64,000 bases of DNA, from assembly GCA_905221605.1 (NCBI GenBank), contig CAJNDS010002696.1:62001-126000 (forward strand), given 5' to 3'. Both the position numbers and the translations under genes were made by a program. The notes beneath the pieces were generated by a model. The model searched no databases and had not been told where the DNA came from. It saw only the letters and a program-made list of their open reading frames with translations. Shown one piece after another: positions 41,190-52,410 of the stretch. Origin of the DNA: Symbiodinium natans. Lineage: Eukaryota > Sar > Dinophyceae > Suessiales > Symbiodiniaceae. Position 1 is the first letter of the stretch. The number at the start of each line of letters is the position of its first letter.

Positions 41190-42350
41190 CCCTGAACCCC
41201 CAAACCCCCAAACCCCCAAACCCCCAAACCCCCAAACCCCCAAACCCGAAAACCGAAACCCTAAACCCTAAACCCTAAACCCTAAACCCGAAACCCGAAA
41301 CCCTAAACCCTAAACCCTTAGCTGCTGACCAGCGCTAGACTCGGGCTGTCGTGGCCCAGCGAAGATGCTTCGATGGCAGCGGTCTTTCCGGGCCTTTGGG
41401 GCTCATGGAGTTTAGGGTTTAGGGTTTAGGGTTTCGGGTTTCGGGTTTTGGGTTCATACTACGGGCCCTTGAGCCTTACAGGCTGGGAATTCGACATCCG
41501 TAATGTCGGCTTAGAAGAGGCGTGTATATGTAGGGGGTTTAGATCGATTAGAATTCGGGTTCCATAGTTTCGGTTTCCGACGGGCGTTTATATGCAGGGG
41601 GTTTAGAATCAGGGCTATATAGCTAGGGCTTCGAACCAATTCAATAAGGTCTATAAATGGGGTGTAGGGCTAGGGACAGACGAGGGTCTGGGTGTACCTT
41701 AACCCCTAAACCCTACATACCCTAAAGCGAACCCAAAGAGGGGTTTAGGTTAGGGTTTAGGTGTTTAGGGTTCAGGGGGAAAGCCCGCAAGCCCGGAAGC
41801 CGTGTCTGTCCAACTGGAGTCTCTGCGCGATGCAAGGATGCATTATCGGCGCTTGCGTGGCTTGTGCGAGGATTGTCCTGGGGTTTAGGGTTTAGGGTTT
41901 CTTGTTTAGGGTTTGGGGCTTAGGGTTTAGGGTTAAGGGTTAAGGGTTTAGGGTTGAAGTTCGATGGGGCCCGAATCCCTACATACCTCACATGGGCATG
42001 GGGGTTTACGAAAATAAGGGGACCTCTTAAATAGACCCCCAAATAGTAGGATTCCCTTAAAATAAGGACCCCAAAAAGGTACCCCTAATTTCGGAAACCC
42101 CACATACACAGCCCATAGCAATTCAGATGTGCGCCCTAAGCCCTGAACTTTAGGGTTTAGGGGTTTAGGGTTTAGGGTTTAGGGTTTAGGGTTTAGGGTT
42201 TAGGGTTTAGGGTGTTTTAGCAGATCCGTGAGCAGTCTGTGGGCTGCGTCAAGAGACAGTGCAGTTCGGTTTAGGGTTTAGGGTTTAGGGACTGACACAA
42301 CATAATTCAATCAACCTTCAGCCCTAACCCCTAAACCCTAAACCCTAAAG
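41190..42350 (+). repeat. CCCCAAA/CCCTAAA arrays and TTTAGGG tracts
   Basis: CAAACCCC units (41195-41247) precede CCCTAAA with CCCGAAA (41260-41318). TTTAGGG tracts lie at 41410-41435, 41882-41955, 42152-42212 and 42268-42290. GTATATGTAGGGGGTTTAGA and GTTTATATGCAGGGGGTTTA (41522 and 41587) mark a 65-bp direct repeat. Confidence 0.65.
41990..42111 (+). mobile_element. Family Q inverted-repeat element
   Basis: GGGGTTTACGAAAATAAGGG on the left and CCCCTAATTTCGGAAACCCC on the right are inverted repeats. The copy at 40791-40901 and the nested copy in ankyrin intron 3 share both ends. Confidence 0.75.
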
Positions 42351-42616
42351 TCCCCAGAATCTCTTGGTGCCCCACTTTTCAGTTGCGGTCGCGGCACTCA
42401 AAGTGGCTGCGAAGCAGTGCGAAGCAGTGCGAAGCAGCGAAGCTGCCGAGAGAGTCGGTACTGTAGGCTTTCATATTTTCCCTTCTCGGGCTCTTGGGTC
42501 GGCCCTTGTGATCTTTCATGTTTTCCCTTATTTGGGTCTAGGGCTTAAGGTTTTGGAAGTCGGGTTGAGGGGCCAGGGTTGAGGGCACAGGGTTCAGGAC
42601 TACATACTGTCTCCGA

Positions 42617-43015
42617 GGGTTTAGGGTTTAGGGTTTAGGGTTTAGGGTTTAGGGTAAGGGCTGTTAAGGTTCTTCGGGGAGTATTGCTATGGGGTTTAAG
42701 AGGATTGCTGCGGAAGGGCTGCTCCGAGTGACCGTGGGTTTAGGGTTGAGGGTTTAGGGTTTGGGGTTTAGGGTTTAGGGTTTAGGGTTTAGGGTTTAGG
42801 GTTTAGGGTTTAGGGTGCTTAGCAGGAGGTTGCTCTTCGGAGCATGTTTTCATGGGGCACTGGGCCCCTAAAGTTGTCCCAGTGGGTTTGGGGAAGCGTT
42901 TTAGACAAGCCTTTAAGGGAATATCAGGGCCGTATTCGGGGTATCTCAAAGGAAAACCCTAAACCCTAAACCCTAAACCCTAAACCCTAAACCCTAAACC
43001 CTAAACCCTTAGTTC
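42617..43015 (+). repeat. TTTAGGG then CCCTAAA tracts
   Basis: Tracts at 42617-42653, 42738-42816 and 42955-43008. Islands between them are 90-140 bp. Confidence 0.85.
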
Positions 43016-43037
43016 GTCCGAGTACGCTTTCCTTTGA

Positions 43038-43149
43038 CTTGCCAGCCCAGTGGTACCCTGTACCCTTTTTTTGGTTCTGGGTTCCCTTATAAAGTAACCA
43101 ACCCCCAAAAAGGGTGCCCTTACTATATTATGGTTACTGGGCTACTAAG
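43038..43149 (+). mobile_element. Family C inverted-repeat element, well preserved
   Basis: The copy runs from CTTGCCAGCCCAGTGGTACC to GGTTACTGGGCTACTAAG, with centre TTCCCTTATAAAGTAACC. It is the clearest non-genic copy of the family seen in ankyrin introns 2, 3, 7 and 8. The flanking duplication is unclear (TTGA/TGAC). Confidence 0.8.
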
Positions 43150-43539
43150 TGACGTGATGTTTTCAGACGTGTTCTCCAAAAAATGGTGTGTGTTGGGTCT
43201 GATTCTAAGGCGGCCCCGCTTTGTTTAGGGTACCCAAAAAGGGACCATATTTTAGAGAAGGGACGTTTAGGGTTCGGGGTTTAGGGTTTAGGGTTTAGGG
43301 TATAGGGCCATGTGTGCTTCTGGGCCAACCTTTGAGTGTGGAAGTGTTCGTGCAGTAAGAATACCGGGCGACAACGTGAGCGCCCTGGAAAGTTGGGGCT
43401 ACGCCTTAAAAGCGGGCAGCGCCACGCTTTAGGGTTTAGCCCGATTCTCCATACCCGAAAGGTTTAGGCTTTGGGGTTTAGGGTTTAGGGTCTAGGGTTT
43501 AGGGTTTAGGGTCTAGGGTCTAGGGTCTCCATGCGTCAT

Positions 43540-43812
43540 GCCAACATTTCGGGCAAACAGCTGCCGCCCTTTGCACTAAATTCAAACGGCGAATTTTAAG
43601 GAGCCCGCAACCTAGACCCAATGTCGCGGTACAGAGCGCAGCAGAGCTCAAATGCGGAAATCATGCGAAGACTCGAGAGTCTCGTCAAGGGCGAGGTCAC
43701 CGAGCATGTGTCTCCTCTTTTCTGGCAATCAGAACGGAGATGGGTTGAGATTGCCTCTATCTACTCACACGCCTTGTCTCGTAAAGGCCCATGGAACGTT
43801 TCGCAAGCCTAG
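43540..43812 (+). other. Open frame of 63 codons, candidate exon
   Basis: On +, MSRYRAQQSSNAEIMRRLES, then LVKGEVTEHVSPLFWQSERR and WVEIASIYSHALSRKG. It looks helical and protein-like with balanced codons; ends at TAG 43810-43812. No family recognised. Confidence 0.35.
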
Positions 43813-43939
43813 CTTAGAGTTTTAGGGGCTGAGGGGTTTCGGGTCACAATTCTCTCCTCGTGTGCGTTACGAGAAGGTGTAATTAGTAGCTACAGAATTT
43901 GAGGGTGCACCATACACGAGGCACCCATACTGTACAGAA

Positions 43940-44045
43940 GCAAGATAGGGGTCGGAGTAATTACGAGTAGTCTTCCCTTATGGTCCCTTCAGTATTGTAC
44001 TATGATAACCCCCAACAAAACCCTCCGACCCCTGTATTATGCACA
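43940..44045 (+). mobile_element. Family T inverted-repeat element
   Basis: CAAGATAGGGGTCGGAG and CTCCGACCCCTGTATTATGC are inverted ends. The region 8783-8863 carries a partial copy in reverse orientation (ACCACAAGGGAAAACTA, GACCCCTGTATTAT). Confidence 0.68.
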
Positions 44046-44113
44046 CCATTGCGATGGACGACTTCTGCTTTTTGCGCGGAGCCCGTGAATCATGCAGATG
44101 CTCTCTTGGAGAC

Positions 44114-44287
44114 TTCAGGACCCAGAGTAGGCCCTTCTTCCCTTTTCTTTAGGGTTTAGGGTTTAGGGTTTAGGGGTTAGGGTTGTAGCCCCTTCTTCCC
44201 TTTTCTTTAGGGTTTAGGTTCCCCCCACAAGCCCCTTTAATCCAAAAAGGGTACCCTTTTTTATTCCCAGGCTACTCTTGGGTCTAG
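44114..44287 (+). mobile_element. Family A element with internal telomeric expansion
   Basis: Starts TTCAGGACCCAGAGTAGG and ends ACTCTTGGGTCTAG. The segment CCCTTCTTCCCTTTTCTTTAG occurs twice, separated by TTTAGGG units. The family normally carries one CTTTAGGGTTTAGG at this point, so the tract may have grown from it. Confidence 0.78.
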
Positions 44288-44294
44288 ATTCCCC

Positions 44295-44572
44295 GAAACC
44301 CTAAACCCTAAACCCTAAACCCTAAACCCTAAACCCTAAACCCTAAACCCTAAACCCTAAACCCTAAACCCTCTTCGTGGGCGTCCTTCTAAAACCCCCA
44401 AACCCCTAAACCCCCAAACCCCTAAACCCCTAAACCCCTAAACCCTAAACCCCCAAGGCAACAGAGGCCAACACACATTTGCCTGAGCCCTGAGCTCCTA
44501 AAGTTTTAAACCCTAATCCCTAGACCCTAAACCCTAAACCCTAAACCCCAAACCCTAAACCCTAAACCCCAG
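44295..44572 (+). repeat. CCCTAAA tract, 8-mer array, CCCTAAA tract
   Basis: CCCTAAA lies at 44295-44372, CCCCTAAA/CCCCCAAA at 44393-44455 and CCCTAAA at 44523-44570. The last abuts the family R element at 44573. Confidence 0.85.
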
Positions 44573-44780
44573 CTAGGTTGGCCCTTGGGAACATTTGTTC
44601 CTTTCAATTTCCCTTCTTTGGGTTCAGAGGATCATAATCGTCGTAGTTGGGTGACATGTTACATGTTTAAGGGTACTTAAAACCCAATAAGGAATAGACA
44701 TTTAAATTTTTAATACTAGCCCAACCATGAACTAGTCAGATTCAGGAATATTTTTCAGAGGGTTTTAAGGGCCATCCAAG
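44573..44780 (+). mobile_element. Family R element with nested family S element
   Basis: Starts CTAGGTTGGCCCTTGGGAAC and ends GGTTTTAAGGGCCATCCAAG, like ankyrin introns 5 and 6. At about 44634-44735 it is split by a copy of the element forming ankyrin intron 1 (GTAGTTGGGTGACAT to CCAACCATGAACTAG). The sequence after it, 44781-44850, is open as LQAADSRMEALKREEARWDR, so this could be another intron. Confidence 0.72.
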
Positions 44781-44892
44781 CCCGACGCTGCAGGCCGCCG
44801 ACAGCCGGATGGAAGCTCTGAAGAGGGAGGAGGCGCGCTGGGATAGGGTTCCCATTTAGGGTTTAGGGTTTAGGGTTTAGGGTTTAGGGTTT

Positions 44893-44981
44893 AGGATGTT
44901 CCCTTATACTAACAGTCCTTAGTAGGGATTAAAAATCCCTACTAAGGACTGTTAGTGTAGGAGGGGAAAGGTGAACATCCC
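44893..44981 (+). mobile_element. Family K hairpin element
   Basis: Starts AGGATGTTCCC and ends GTGAACATCC. The centre ACTAACAGTCCTTAGTAGGG is followed after AAAA by its exact complement, a 23-bp perfect stem. Confidence 0.83.
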
Positions 44982-45104
44982 AAGTTCTAAGGTTTGTGGT
45001 TGAGGGTTCAGGGTTTAGGTCTTGAGATTAGGTTCGGCCCTGCACCTTCCACACTGTCGTCGCAGGCGCTTCTGCGTACTAGGCCTCCTTTAAACGGGGT
45101 TAGG

Positions 45105-45175
45105 GTTTAGGGTTTTGAGTTTAGGGTAAACCCTAAACCCTAAACCCTAAACCCTAAACCCTAAACCCTAAACCC
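45105..45175 (+). repeat. Head-to-head telomeric junction
   Basis: TTTAGGG passes into CCCTAAA at TTTAGGGTAAACCCTAAA (about 45127), followed by seven CCCTAAA units. Confidence 0.75.
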
Positions 45176-45299
45176 ACCTGAATCCAGCCTTGGTTGAAGG
45201 AGTTGGGCTCCGGATATACTGTGGAATCTGGTTTCGGCCACATCTTTGCGTCCCAATACCCGAACTGTAAATGCTTAAGCTCCTACTTCTAGGAGGGCA

Positions 45300-45600
45300 T
45301 GCTGCAGGTGGGTTTGTGGTGCGGAGTTTCGGGTAGGCCTGTGGGGTGTGTGTGTGTGTGTGTGTGTGCCGGTTTTTTTTTCTTTCTATCTGCCGCCCGA
45401 AATGCCCTATGCAACCCTACACCTACAACCTACGACGAAGCTAAACTCAAGCACAGGCTGCGCTCAAGGCCGCGCAGGAACGAGAGGCGAAGACGCTGTG
45501 CGCATGGTGACGGGTTGCTTCGGTTTTCGACTTCCACTTTGGGATAGTCTGGATCTGGAAGCGCTTGCCCGGGCTTGGTGTCTCGTGTGATGTTGCAAAT
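45300..45600 (+). other. GT microsatellite and possible coiled-coil exon
   Basis: A GT run lies at 45347-45368. Downstream, 45450-45507 reads AQAALKAAQEREAKTLCAW in one + frame, an Ala/Glu-rich helix. The longer frames that start in the GT run are artefacts. Confidence 0.28.
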
Positions 45601-48100
45601 CCTAACCTAAACCCCAAACCCTAAACTCTCAACCCTAAACCCTCATTTAGGGGGGCCGTAGTTAGGGAGCGATACGGAGCACTAGGGAACAGCTGGGTCC
45701 CTAAGCCCCATATTTAGGCGGGGGTTTGGAACCTCTTCATTATGTAGCCATCTACCTGCTCGCACAGGGGGCTTTTGAGGGGAAAGCAGGTAAAGCAAGT
45801 AAGCCACATATAAGAGAGATTCAACCCCAAGCCCTAAACCCTAACTACAACGCTATTGTACCCTATAAACCCCCCAACAAGGCCTCCTTTCAGGGTTGAT
45901 TATGGGGATTCGAGGGCCTCATAGCCCCGTCCTGGCAGGCAGCTGAAGAGAAAGAGCAGGCTGGGGATTGGAGATAGGGTTTAGGGTTGAGGGTTCAGGG
46001 TTTTGGGTTCAGGGTTCAGGGTTCAGGGTTTCTAAAGAGGAGTTTAGGGTTTAGGGTTTAGGTATGGGTCGGCAGGAGGGGGGGGGGGGTGGATGGTGAG
46101 GGGGCGTTTGACATGGACGTGAACAGTGATCCCTGCATGCCACTTCGCCCCCGGATCTCCAAGCTCTATAAACCCCACTGTCTCTCTTGGGGTTTAGGGT
46201 TTAGGGGTTAGGGTTTAGGGTTTAGGGTTTAGGGTTTTCAAGTCTTGGTGGAGTATGTTCAAGTTTTCCGGGCAGTGCTAAAGCGGGCTAAACTCGGGGG
46301 GTGTGCCACTTGAGCTTGACCTTAGTTTGAGTTCAAAGAATCTGCAAGAGAGAGATGCCACACCGGCCAACATTGGTACAAGACGGACGACAGATTCAAG
46401 GCTCAGGGCTCGGGGTTCCAGGTTGAAGGTTCATGGGTACTTCATGATAGAGTTAGAAGAAGGGTTAAACAAGTAACATATCTCCATAGCAGGTACCTTA
46501 AACGCTCTAAACCCGGTGTACCTTCAAGTAGCGCTTCCCGTGGTGCGCGCAACTGCTTTGCAAAGTTTCGCGTCAAGAAGGCGTAGAGAGCTCAGGCCCC
46601 AGGCATAGCATAACTGCAAGTAGACTCAAGGGATTAAGACTCGCACCCCTAAGGTTGCACCCCTCAAGGTTGTACCCCTACTACAACTACCCTGAGAGCC
46701 CAAGAACCCCTAAACCCTAAACCCTAAACCCTAAACCCGAAACCCTAAACCCTAAACCTTAAACCCTAAACCCTAAACCCTAAACCCTACCTTCAAGAAG
46801 AGTGTCCAGAACCCAAAGGTACAACCTTAAGGGCTCAAGGTACAACCCCCAGGGACATGTCGAAGCTGCGTCCAGCTCTCCCAAACAGAGAGCAGGGGGC
46901 TCTCCGAAAGGCTTATCCCTCGAAACTCGGATTAGGGGTCAGGGTTGTGTTTAGGGCTCAGGGTTTAGGGTTTAGAGTTTAGGGGTTGGTTTAAGGTTCG
47001 TTGACCTATAAGCATCTACATGAAGGTTGATCAATGTGATGCGTCTTCCTTGTAACTACAAAAACTACCCCTGACATACTCCTTGCGTCACTGTTGCTAC
47101 GACAGCTCTACACTAAAGTTCCCAAAGCCGACCCCCCCCCCCCCCCACCCCGAAAACAAGCCCTATTGCACAGGGTGGCCTTAGTGGGCGCAACATACTC
47201 CGCGAAAAGCCTGAAACCCCTCAAGCCTTCACACCCCTGCGACTCCCAGCTCCCAAACCCCCTTCAAAAAATCGCCCTAAAGCCTACAGCCCCAACACCC
47301 AAGACCCCAAACCCTAAACCCTAAACCCGAAACCCTAAACCTAAACTGAAGCCCCCAAAGCCGAGCCCATGACGCGCGCCGTGGGCGGCCCGCGTGTGTT
47401 GGAGTCGGTAGTGCCGCCCGCCACCGTAGACGCGGCAGCCTCGGGCGTGGTCGGTTCGGGGCTTGGGGGGGCGGGTTGAGGGGTTTAGGGTTTAGTGTTT
47501 GGGGTTTAGGGTTTAGGGAGGCTTAGGATGCCTTAGGGTTGCGTCTTTAGGATTTGAGGGTTTTTCGTGAGGTTCAGTGCCGCAGGGTTCTTTTTCGGGC
47601 AAAGCCCACTTTAGGCAGTGAGCGCTAGGAACTTGAACCGCAAGCTGGACATGTGCCCTGCCTGGTGCTGGAAGCCATCTAACACTAAAGTACCCTCTAC
47701 TATGCCCTAGATGCCCTGTATACCCTAAATGCCCCAAATACCCTGAAAAAATGCCCGAAACTCCAGACCACTATATGGAAGCACAACCCACTAACCCCAA
47801 AACCCTAAACTCCTGAAGCCCCAACGCAAACCCCATAAGCCCGCAATATCCGGAAGCCCTCAACGCCAACCACCCCTTGAAGACCTCCCAAAACACCCCA
47901 AACGCACTCAAAGCCCTGAAGCCCCAAACTCGACGGGTTTATAGTTTAGGTTTAGGGCTAGACCCCCAAGCAGCTCTAAATGCCGAGATGCTTTTAGGGT
48001 TTAGGGTTTAGGGCTAGACCCCCAAGCAGCTCTAAAATCCCAGGATGCCGAGATGCTTTTAGGGTTTAGGCTAGACCCAAAAATCAGCTTAAAATCCCGG
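45600..48100 (+). other. Degenerate telomeric units and C-rich islands
   Basis: Tracts lie at 46020-46060, 46200-46240 and 46705-46792. 47940-48080 carries three copies of a CTAGACCC...CAGCTCTAAA...CCGAGATGCTTTTAGGG unit of about 60 bp. No gene recognised. Confidence 0.5.
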
Positions 48101-48106
48101 ATGCCG

Positions 48107-48166
48107 AGATGCTGCGCGACTTTCTGGGCCGGTGCCCTGCCCCGGAAGCCGCGGAGGGGCGCTGAC
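48107..48166 (+). other. Short open island, candidate exon
   Basis: ATG at 48109 opens MLRDFLGRCPAPEAAEGR to TGA. GC-rich like the ankyrin exons. Too short to call on its own. Confidence 0.2.
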
Positions 48167-48477
48167 GGCTTCGTACTGGGCCGGGCTGCGTCGCTGTTTC
48201 GAACGGGTTTGGGGTTTAGGGTTTAGGGTTTAGGGTTTAGGGTTTGGGGTGTGGGTTTGGGGTTTGGGGTTTGAGGTGTAGGGTTTAGGGTTTGGAGTTC
48301 AGGTTTGGGGTGTAGGGTGTAGGGTTTTGGGCTTAGGTAGGTGAATCATGGCTCAGCTTTTGATCGCCTCCACCCCCATGTTAATACCCTCTTGAGCCCA
48401 GAAGCCGCGGTGTTAAGGAGTGGAGATTTGTTTGAGGTGTTTCGAGCCTAGTAAAATTTAGGGCTTAGGATATACTT

Positions 48478-48596
48478 ACCCAGACGCCTGGGAAAGCCAA
48501 AAAGTAGTCCAAACAGTAAAACCCCCATCTAGGTTATGCTTAGAACCCTTCAGAACTTCAGGGAAATCACTTTTTGGATCCTCCTAGGGGTCTGGG
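48478..48596 (+). mobile_element. Family L element, complete
   Basis: Starts CCCAGACGCCTGGG and ends GATCCTCCTAGGGGTCTGGG. The interior is diverged from the other copies. Confidence 0.75.
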
Positions 48597-49990
48597 TACG
48601 GGTGGTAAGAGTTTGGTAAAACTTCGGTTTAGGGTTTAGTGTTAGGGTTTAGGGTAGGAGTTCAGCCGAGTTTTGACTCGAGAGTATGTATCACGATAGG
48701 GGAATCGCAATCGGCTGGCAACCCCCCTGAGCCCCCCCCTAAACCCTCATGGTTTTGGATGAAAAGGGGTCAGCTTGACATTCGACAGAGGACACCGACT
48801 CCCAAAGCGAAACTCCCAGCTTGTAACCCTTGAGCCGCGCCATGAGTGCCCGATTGCTCCACGCACAGACCCGGCTGGACGCGCCTCCACAGAACGTGGT
48901 GGATGCGCTGATCGCAGACTTTGCCAGCCATCCCAGTACCTTTCCCGCACCGTGGAGGAGGGCAAAAAAACCTAAATCCTAACCTTACACCCCTAAACCG
49001 CAGCAAGTCGCAAGGATGCATGACAGGGCTAAACACGGGGTTCAAGGAGTACCTTTTTGAGGTTTAGGGTTTTCGGGTGCAAGGGATCCTTTACAAGGAT
49101 TATAGTAGTCGGGGCATGACCGTTTGGTAGCTCGGTCATTATGGGGAAATGAAATCCTTTAAGGGTGCAAGATTTAGTGTTTCAAGCTTGTATCATAATA
49201 TATATATATATTATACTGCTATACATACATGCATACATACATACATACACACACGAATTTGGGGGGGAATAAGGTACCTGATTCTGCAGTTCTGTAAGTG
49301 GGGGTAGGGAGTCGTGATTTTGGATACTTATCGGGGTTCAGGGTTTGTGTTGGGTTTTAGATTTATAGGGTTTATGGGGTTTAGGGTTTAGGATTTAGGG
49401 TTTCTGGGGTTAGGGTTTAGGATTTGGGGGCGTAGGCTTAGGATCTAGGATTTGTGTGTTAGGGTTTAGGATTTGGGGTCTAGGATTTAGGGGACAGGGT
49501 GTGCCACAAGAGGCATCTCCGATGTCGTCGGGCCCACGCTTGGCGCGGAATGGTGGTGGCAGGCCGCCGCTTTTGGGCGCAATGCCTTGAGCCCTCTCAG
49601 CCCTAAACCCTAACCCTACCCTAGACCCTAAACCCTAAACCCTACCCCTAAACCCCAAACCCTAAACCCTAACCCTTCCAGGGATGACAGCCTAAACCCC
49701 CCCAAAGGCCTGACTTAAACTCCCTCAGCCAATGACTGGACTTCACAAATGGCACGTGCACATCGTTTCGGCCTTGGGTTTGCGCAAGTCTGGATTCTAA
49801 GGGTAGATACATGGTCCCTCAAACCTAAAACCCGATTGAGAAAGGGTTTAAAGCCCAGCCTAGTAGCTAAACCCTAAACCCGAAACCCTAAACCCTAAAC
49901 CCTAAACCCTAAACGCCCCGAACCCTAGCACTTGCGCAAGGATGTGGACGACACCGATCCTCCCAAGGCCACCAGCTCCTCGTGTGTTTC
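48590..49990 (+). other. Islands with TA/CATA microsatellite
   Basis: 48639-48965 has competing open frames on both strands (including + MTFDRGHRLPKRNSQLVTLE at 48775). ATATATAT and CATACATA runs at 49196-49252. TTTAGGG variants at 49370-49500 and CCCTAAA at 49605-49675 and 49865-49912. Confidence 0.4.
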
Positions 49991-50166
49991 CCTAAGGGTC
50001 CATGTACCTTAGGGGTTTAGGGTTTAGGGTTTAGGGTTTAGGGTTTAGGATTTTCCCTAAGCGTCCATGTACCTCATTAGTGTGTACTTGGGCCCTAACG
50101 TCCCTAGATAGGAGGTACCTTCAGGCCCCAGTATTCCATATTTAGGTACATGAACCCTTACGGTTT
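49988..50166 (+). mobile_element. Family J-like element with telomeric tract
   Basis: CCCTAAGGGTCCATGTACC and a second CCCTAAGCGTCCATGTACC are separated by TTTAGGG units (50016-50050). The right side is TAGGTACATGAACCCTTACG. As in the D copy at 1885, the left end is duplicated around a tract. Confidence 0.65.
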
Positions 50167-50448
50167 CGTATCTCACAGCCTAGGGTTTAGGGTTTGGGGT
50201 CAGGGTATAGGTTTTTCGGGGTTTATAGGGTTTATGCTTTGGGCTTCAAGAGTTTGCTTATAGAGTTTAGGGTTGTCTGGGTTTGGGGTTGAGGGCTAGA
50301 CCCTAACCCTAAACCCTAAAACCCTAAACCCAGGGGTAAAGGGTTGGGGTTACATGGGCGCTTCTGCTGCAGCGGATCGTGCTTGGACCAAGCCACCAAC
50401 GGTACGGTTCTCGATCACCTCGTTCCGGGACTCGAAGAGAACAGCCCT

Positions 50449-50564
50449 CTTGGAGGTTCATGGTACTTATTAACCAATTTTAACTTTAACTGTACTTTAG
50501 AACTGCACTTATAACCTTCTTAGGGGGCTTATAAGTGGGTTGAAAAGTACCATGAACCTCCAAG
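50449..50564 (+). mobile_element. Family H inverted-repeat element
   Basis: Starts CTTGGAGGTTCATGGTACTT and ends AAGTACCATGAACCTCCAAG. The flanks CCCT and TTGT show no duplication. Confidence 0.82.
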
Positions 50565-50887
50565 TTGTAAATGTCGGGCTCACAGATGACCACACAGTGA
50601 GCGCACACGCTCAAAAAGAACATACCTGCAACGCGTCGCCTTCCCCCATTGTATGGCTAGATAAACTTTAGCGCCTCCACCCTAAGCCTTATTTTCATAT
50701 TAGGCCCTACAGTTTCTGCCCTAGCCCTAAATCGAAAACGTTACCCACAAATAGACTCAGAATCGGCAGTTGGAGGTGTACCATACAGATTGCAACATCT
50801 TCCTGAAAGACGGTGAGGCGACCAAACTCTTTCCTGAGCCTTGGCACTTTTTGGGTTCAGGGTCCCTAAACCCTCAGCTCAGCCCCT

Positions 50888-50942
<55 letters not shown>
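50888..50942 (+). repeat. Poly-C run of about 53 bases
   Basis: The longest homopolymer in the window. Its exact length may be a sequencing estimate. The proline run in the + frame is an artefact. Confidence 0.9.
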
Positions 50943-50944
<2 letters not shown>

Positions 50945-50992
50945 GCCCTACACCCCAGACTCAAGACCCGAAGCTCTCAGCCCTCAACCCTA

Positions 50993-51193
50993 CCCGGGAG
51001 GATCCAGAAAGTAGATCCCCTTGTAAAGGTTCCGAAACATGACCCAAGAGTAGTCGAGGGATTCCTCAAAGGGTTCCTAAGAATGACCCAATAGTAGTAT
51101 CTAGGGATCCCCTCAAGGGTTCCTCAACGTGACCCAAGAGTAGTGTAGCGTACTATTTGGGGGGTCGACTTGGATCATCCCAGGGGTCTGGGA
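50993..51193 (+). mobile_element. Family L element with internal triplication
   Basis: Starts CCCGGGAGGATCCAGAAAG and ends CATCCCAGGGGTCTGGG. The unit AAGGGTTCC...TGACCCAAGAGTAGT occurs three times in tandem, making this the longest copy. Confidence 0.8.
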
Positions 51194-51481
51194 GGGTGGT
51201 TGCAACAACTTCGGGTTGTAAGTGTTTCGGACGTCAAGCTGAGCTTTGCTTGCCCAGTGACCCTTTCAATGGATCAGTGGAACCCTAAACCCTACACCCT
51301 AAACCCTAAAAACACAAAAACCTAATCCCCAAACCCTGAACCCTAAACCCTAAACCCCAAACCCTAAATCTTGAAGCCTAATTTCAGTTGTGGGCTGACC
51401 TCCATGGCTTCTGCGGGGTTCGGAGGCTTGAGGGTTGGAGTTCAAGGACCCTGTTGTAGGGGTTACGCGCTCACACCCTAG

Positions 51482-51639
51482 TATCATGGGTTCCCTACTA
51501 CCCCCCTCTATACTACCCCGTCTAGGTTCCCCCCTTAGATGACCTTAAGTAGGCTTAACGATCCCTAAATCGCCTTAATTATGGGGGGGAACCTAGGCGG
51601 GGGGTAGTATAGAGAGGGGTAGTAGGGGAACCCATGATA
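51482..51639 (+). mobile_element. Family I inverted-repeat element, compact
   Basis: The ends TATCATGGGTTCCC and GGGGAACCCATGATA are inverted. Nested inside is a second inverted pair (CTATACTACCCCGTCTAGG against CCTAGGCGGGGGGTAGTATAG). Confidence 0.85.
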
Positions 51640-52410
51640 AGAACTCATCCCGAAACCATGTAACTACAAAACACTAGGTCCTAGACCCTAAACCCTAACC
51701 CTCTAAGGACTGGAGTTCGGTGCTCTACCTTTCAGACATCGGCGGTGCCACGGCGGTTTTCGAAGGAGCCGAGGCGCGCTACCATGGCAAGGAAGCGACA
51801 GGCAAATGATGTATTATTTGTTATACTACTATGTGATCTGATCTTACCGTTCGCACAAAATGCCCTGGAGTCACCCCCTCTAGTAAGCCCGGTACACCTT
51901 GAGCCCGGAACCAGCAAACCTTGAGCTCAGAAAATTTTGGGACTTGCAGGTGTCTGCCCAACCCCGACACGCTCAAGAACAACACTCTAAACCATTTAAA
52001 GCTCAAGGCCAATGCAAATCCTAACGCCTTAAACCCGGAACCCTGAACCCCATAATGCAAACCATGAAGAGGCTAAATATGCATTATTGCCCTGAAGATT
52101 GTTGAGAAGCCATTATCATGATTCTGATTCTTGCTCTCATTATTTAGAGCTCGGGGAAGCAGGTGCTCTCCGTGTGGCCATCGCCCGGCAGGTGCCTCTT
52201 GGCAGCTTGTGTCCTGGTTAGCCCAATTTAGGGTTAGGGTTTAGGGTTTAGGGTTTAGGGTTTAGGGTTTAGGGTTTAGGGCTGAAGGGGTGTTCGAACG
52301 TGCAAGTCAAGTTGAGGCCGGCAGGTCAACCCCTCAGGCCCGTTCACACCCCCCCCCTTAGCCCTAGCCCTCCACCCTAAGCCCTACACACCTTTGCACC
52401 CTTTCTAATT
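51640..52410 (+). other. Low-repeat island and TTTAGGG tract
   Basis: 51720-52140 is largely free of telomeric units, with - frames open but unrecognised. TTTAGGG lies at 52232-52282. Confidence 0.4.

Noticed and set aside
50770-51042. Frame with a long proline run
   Set aside because: The proline run is the 53-base C homopolymer, and the rest is degenerate repeat and family L sequence.
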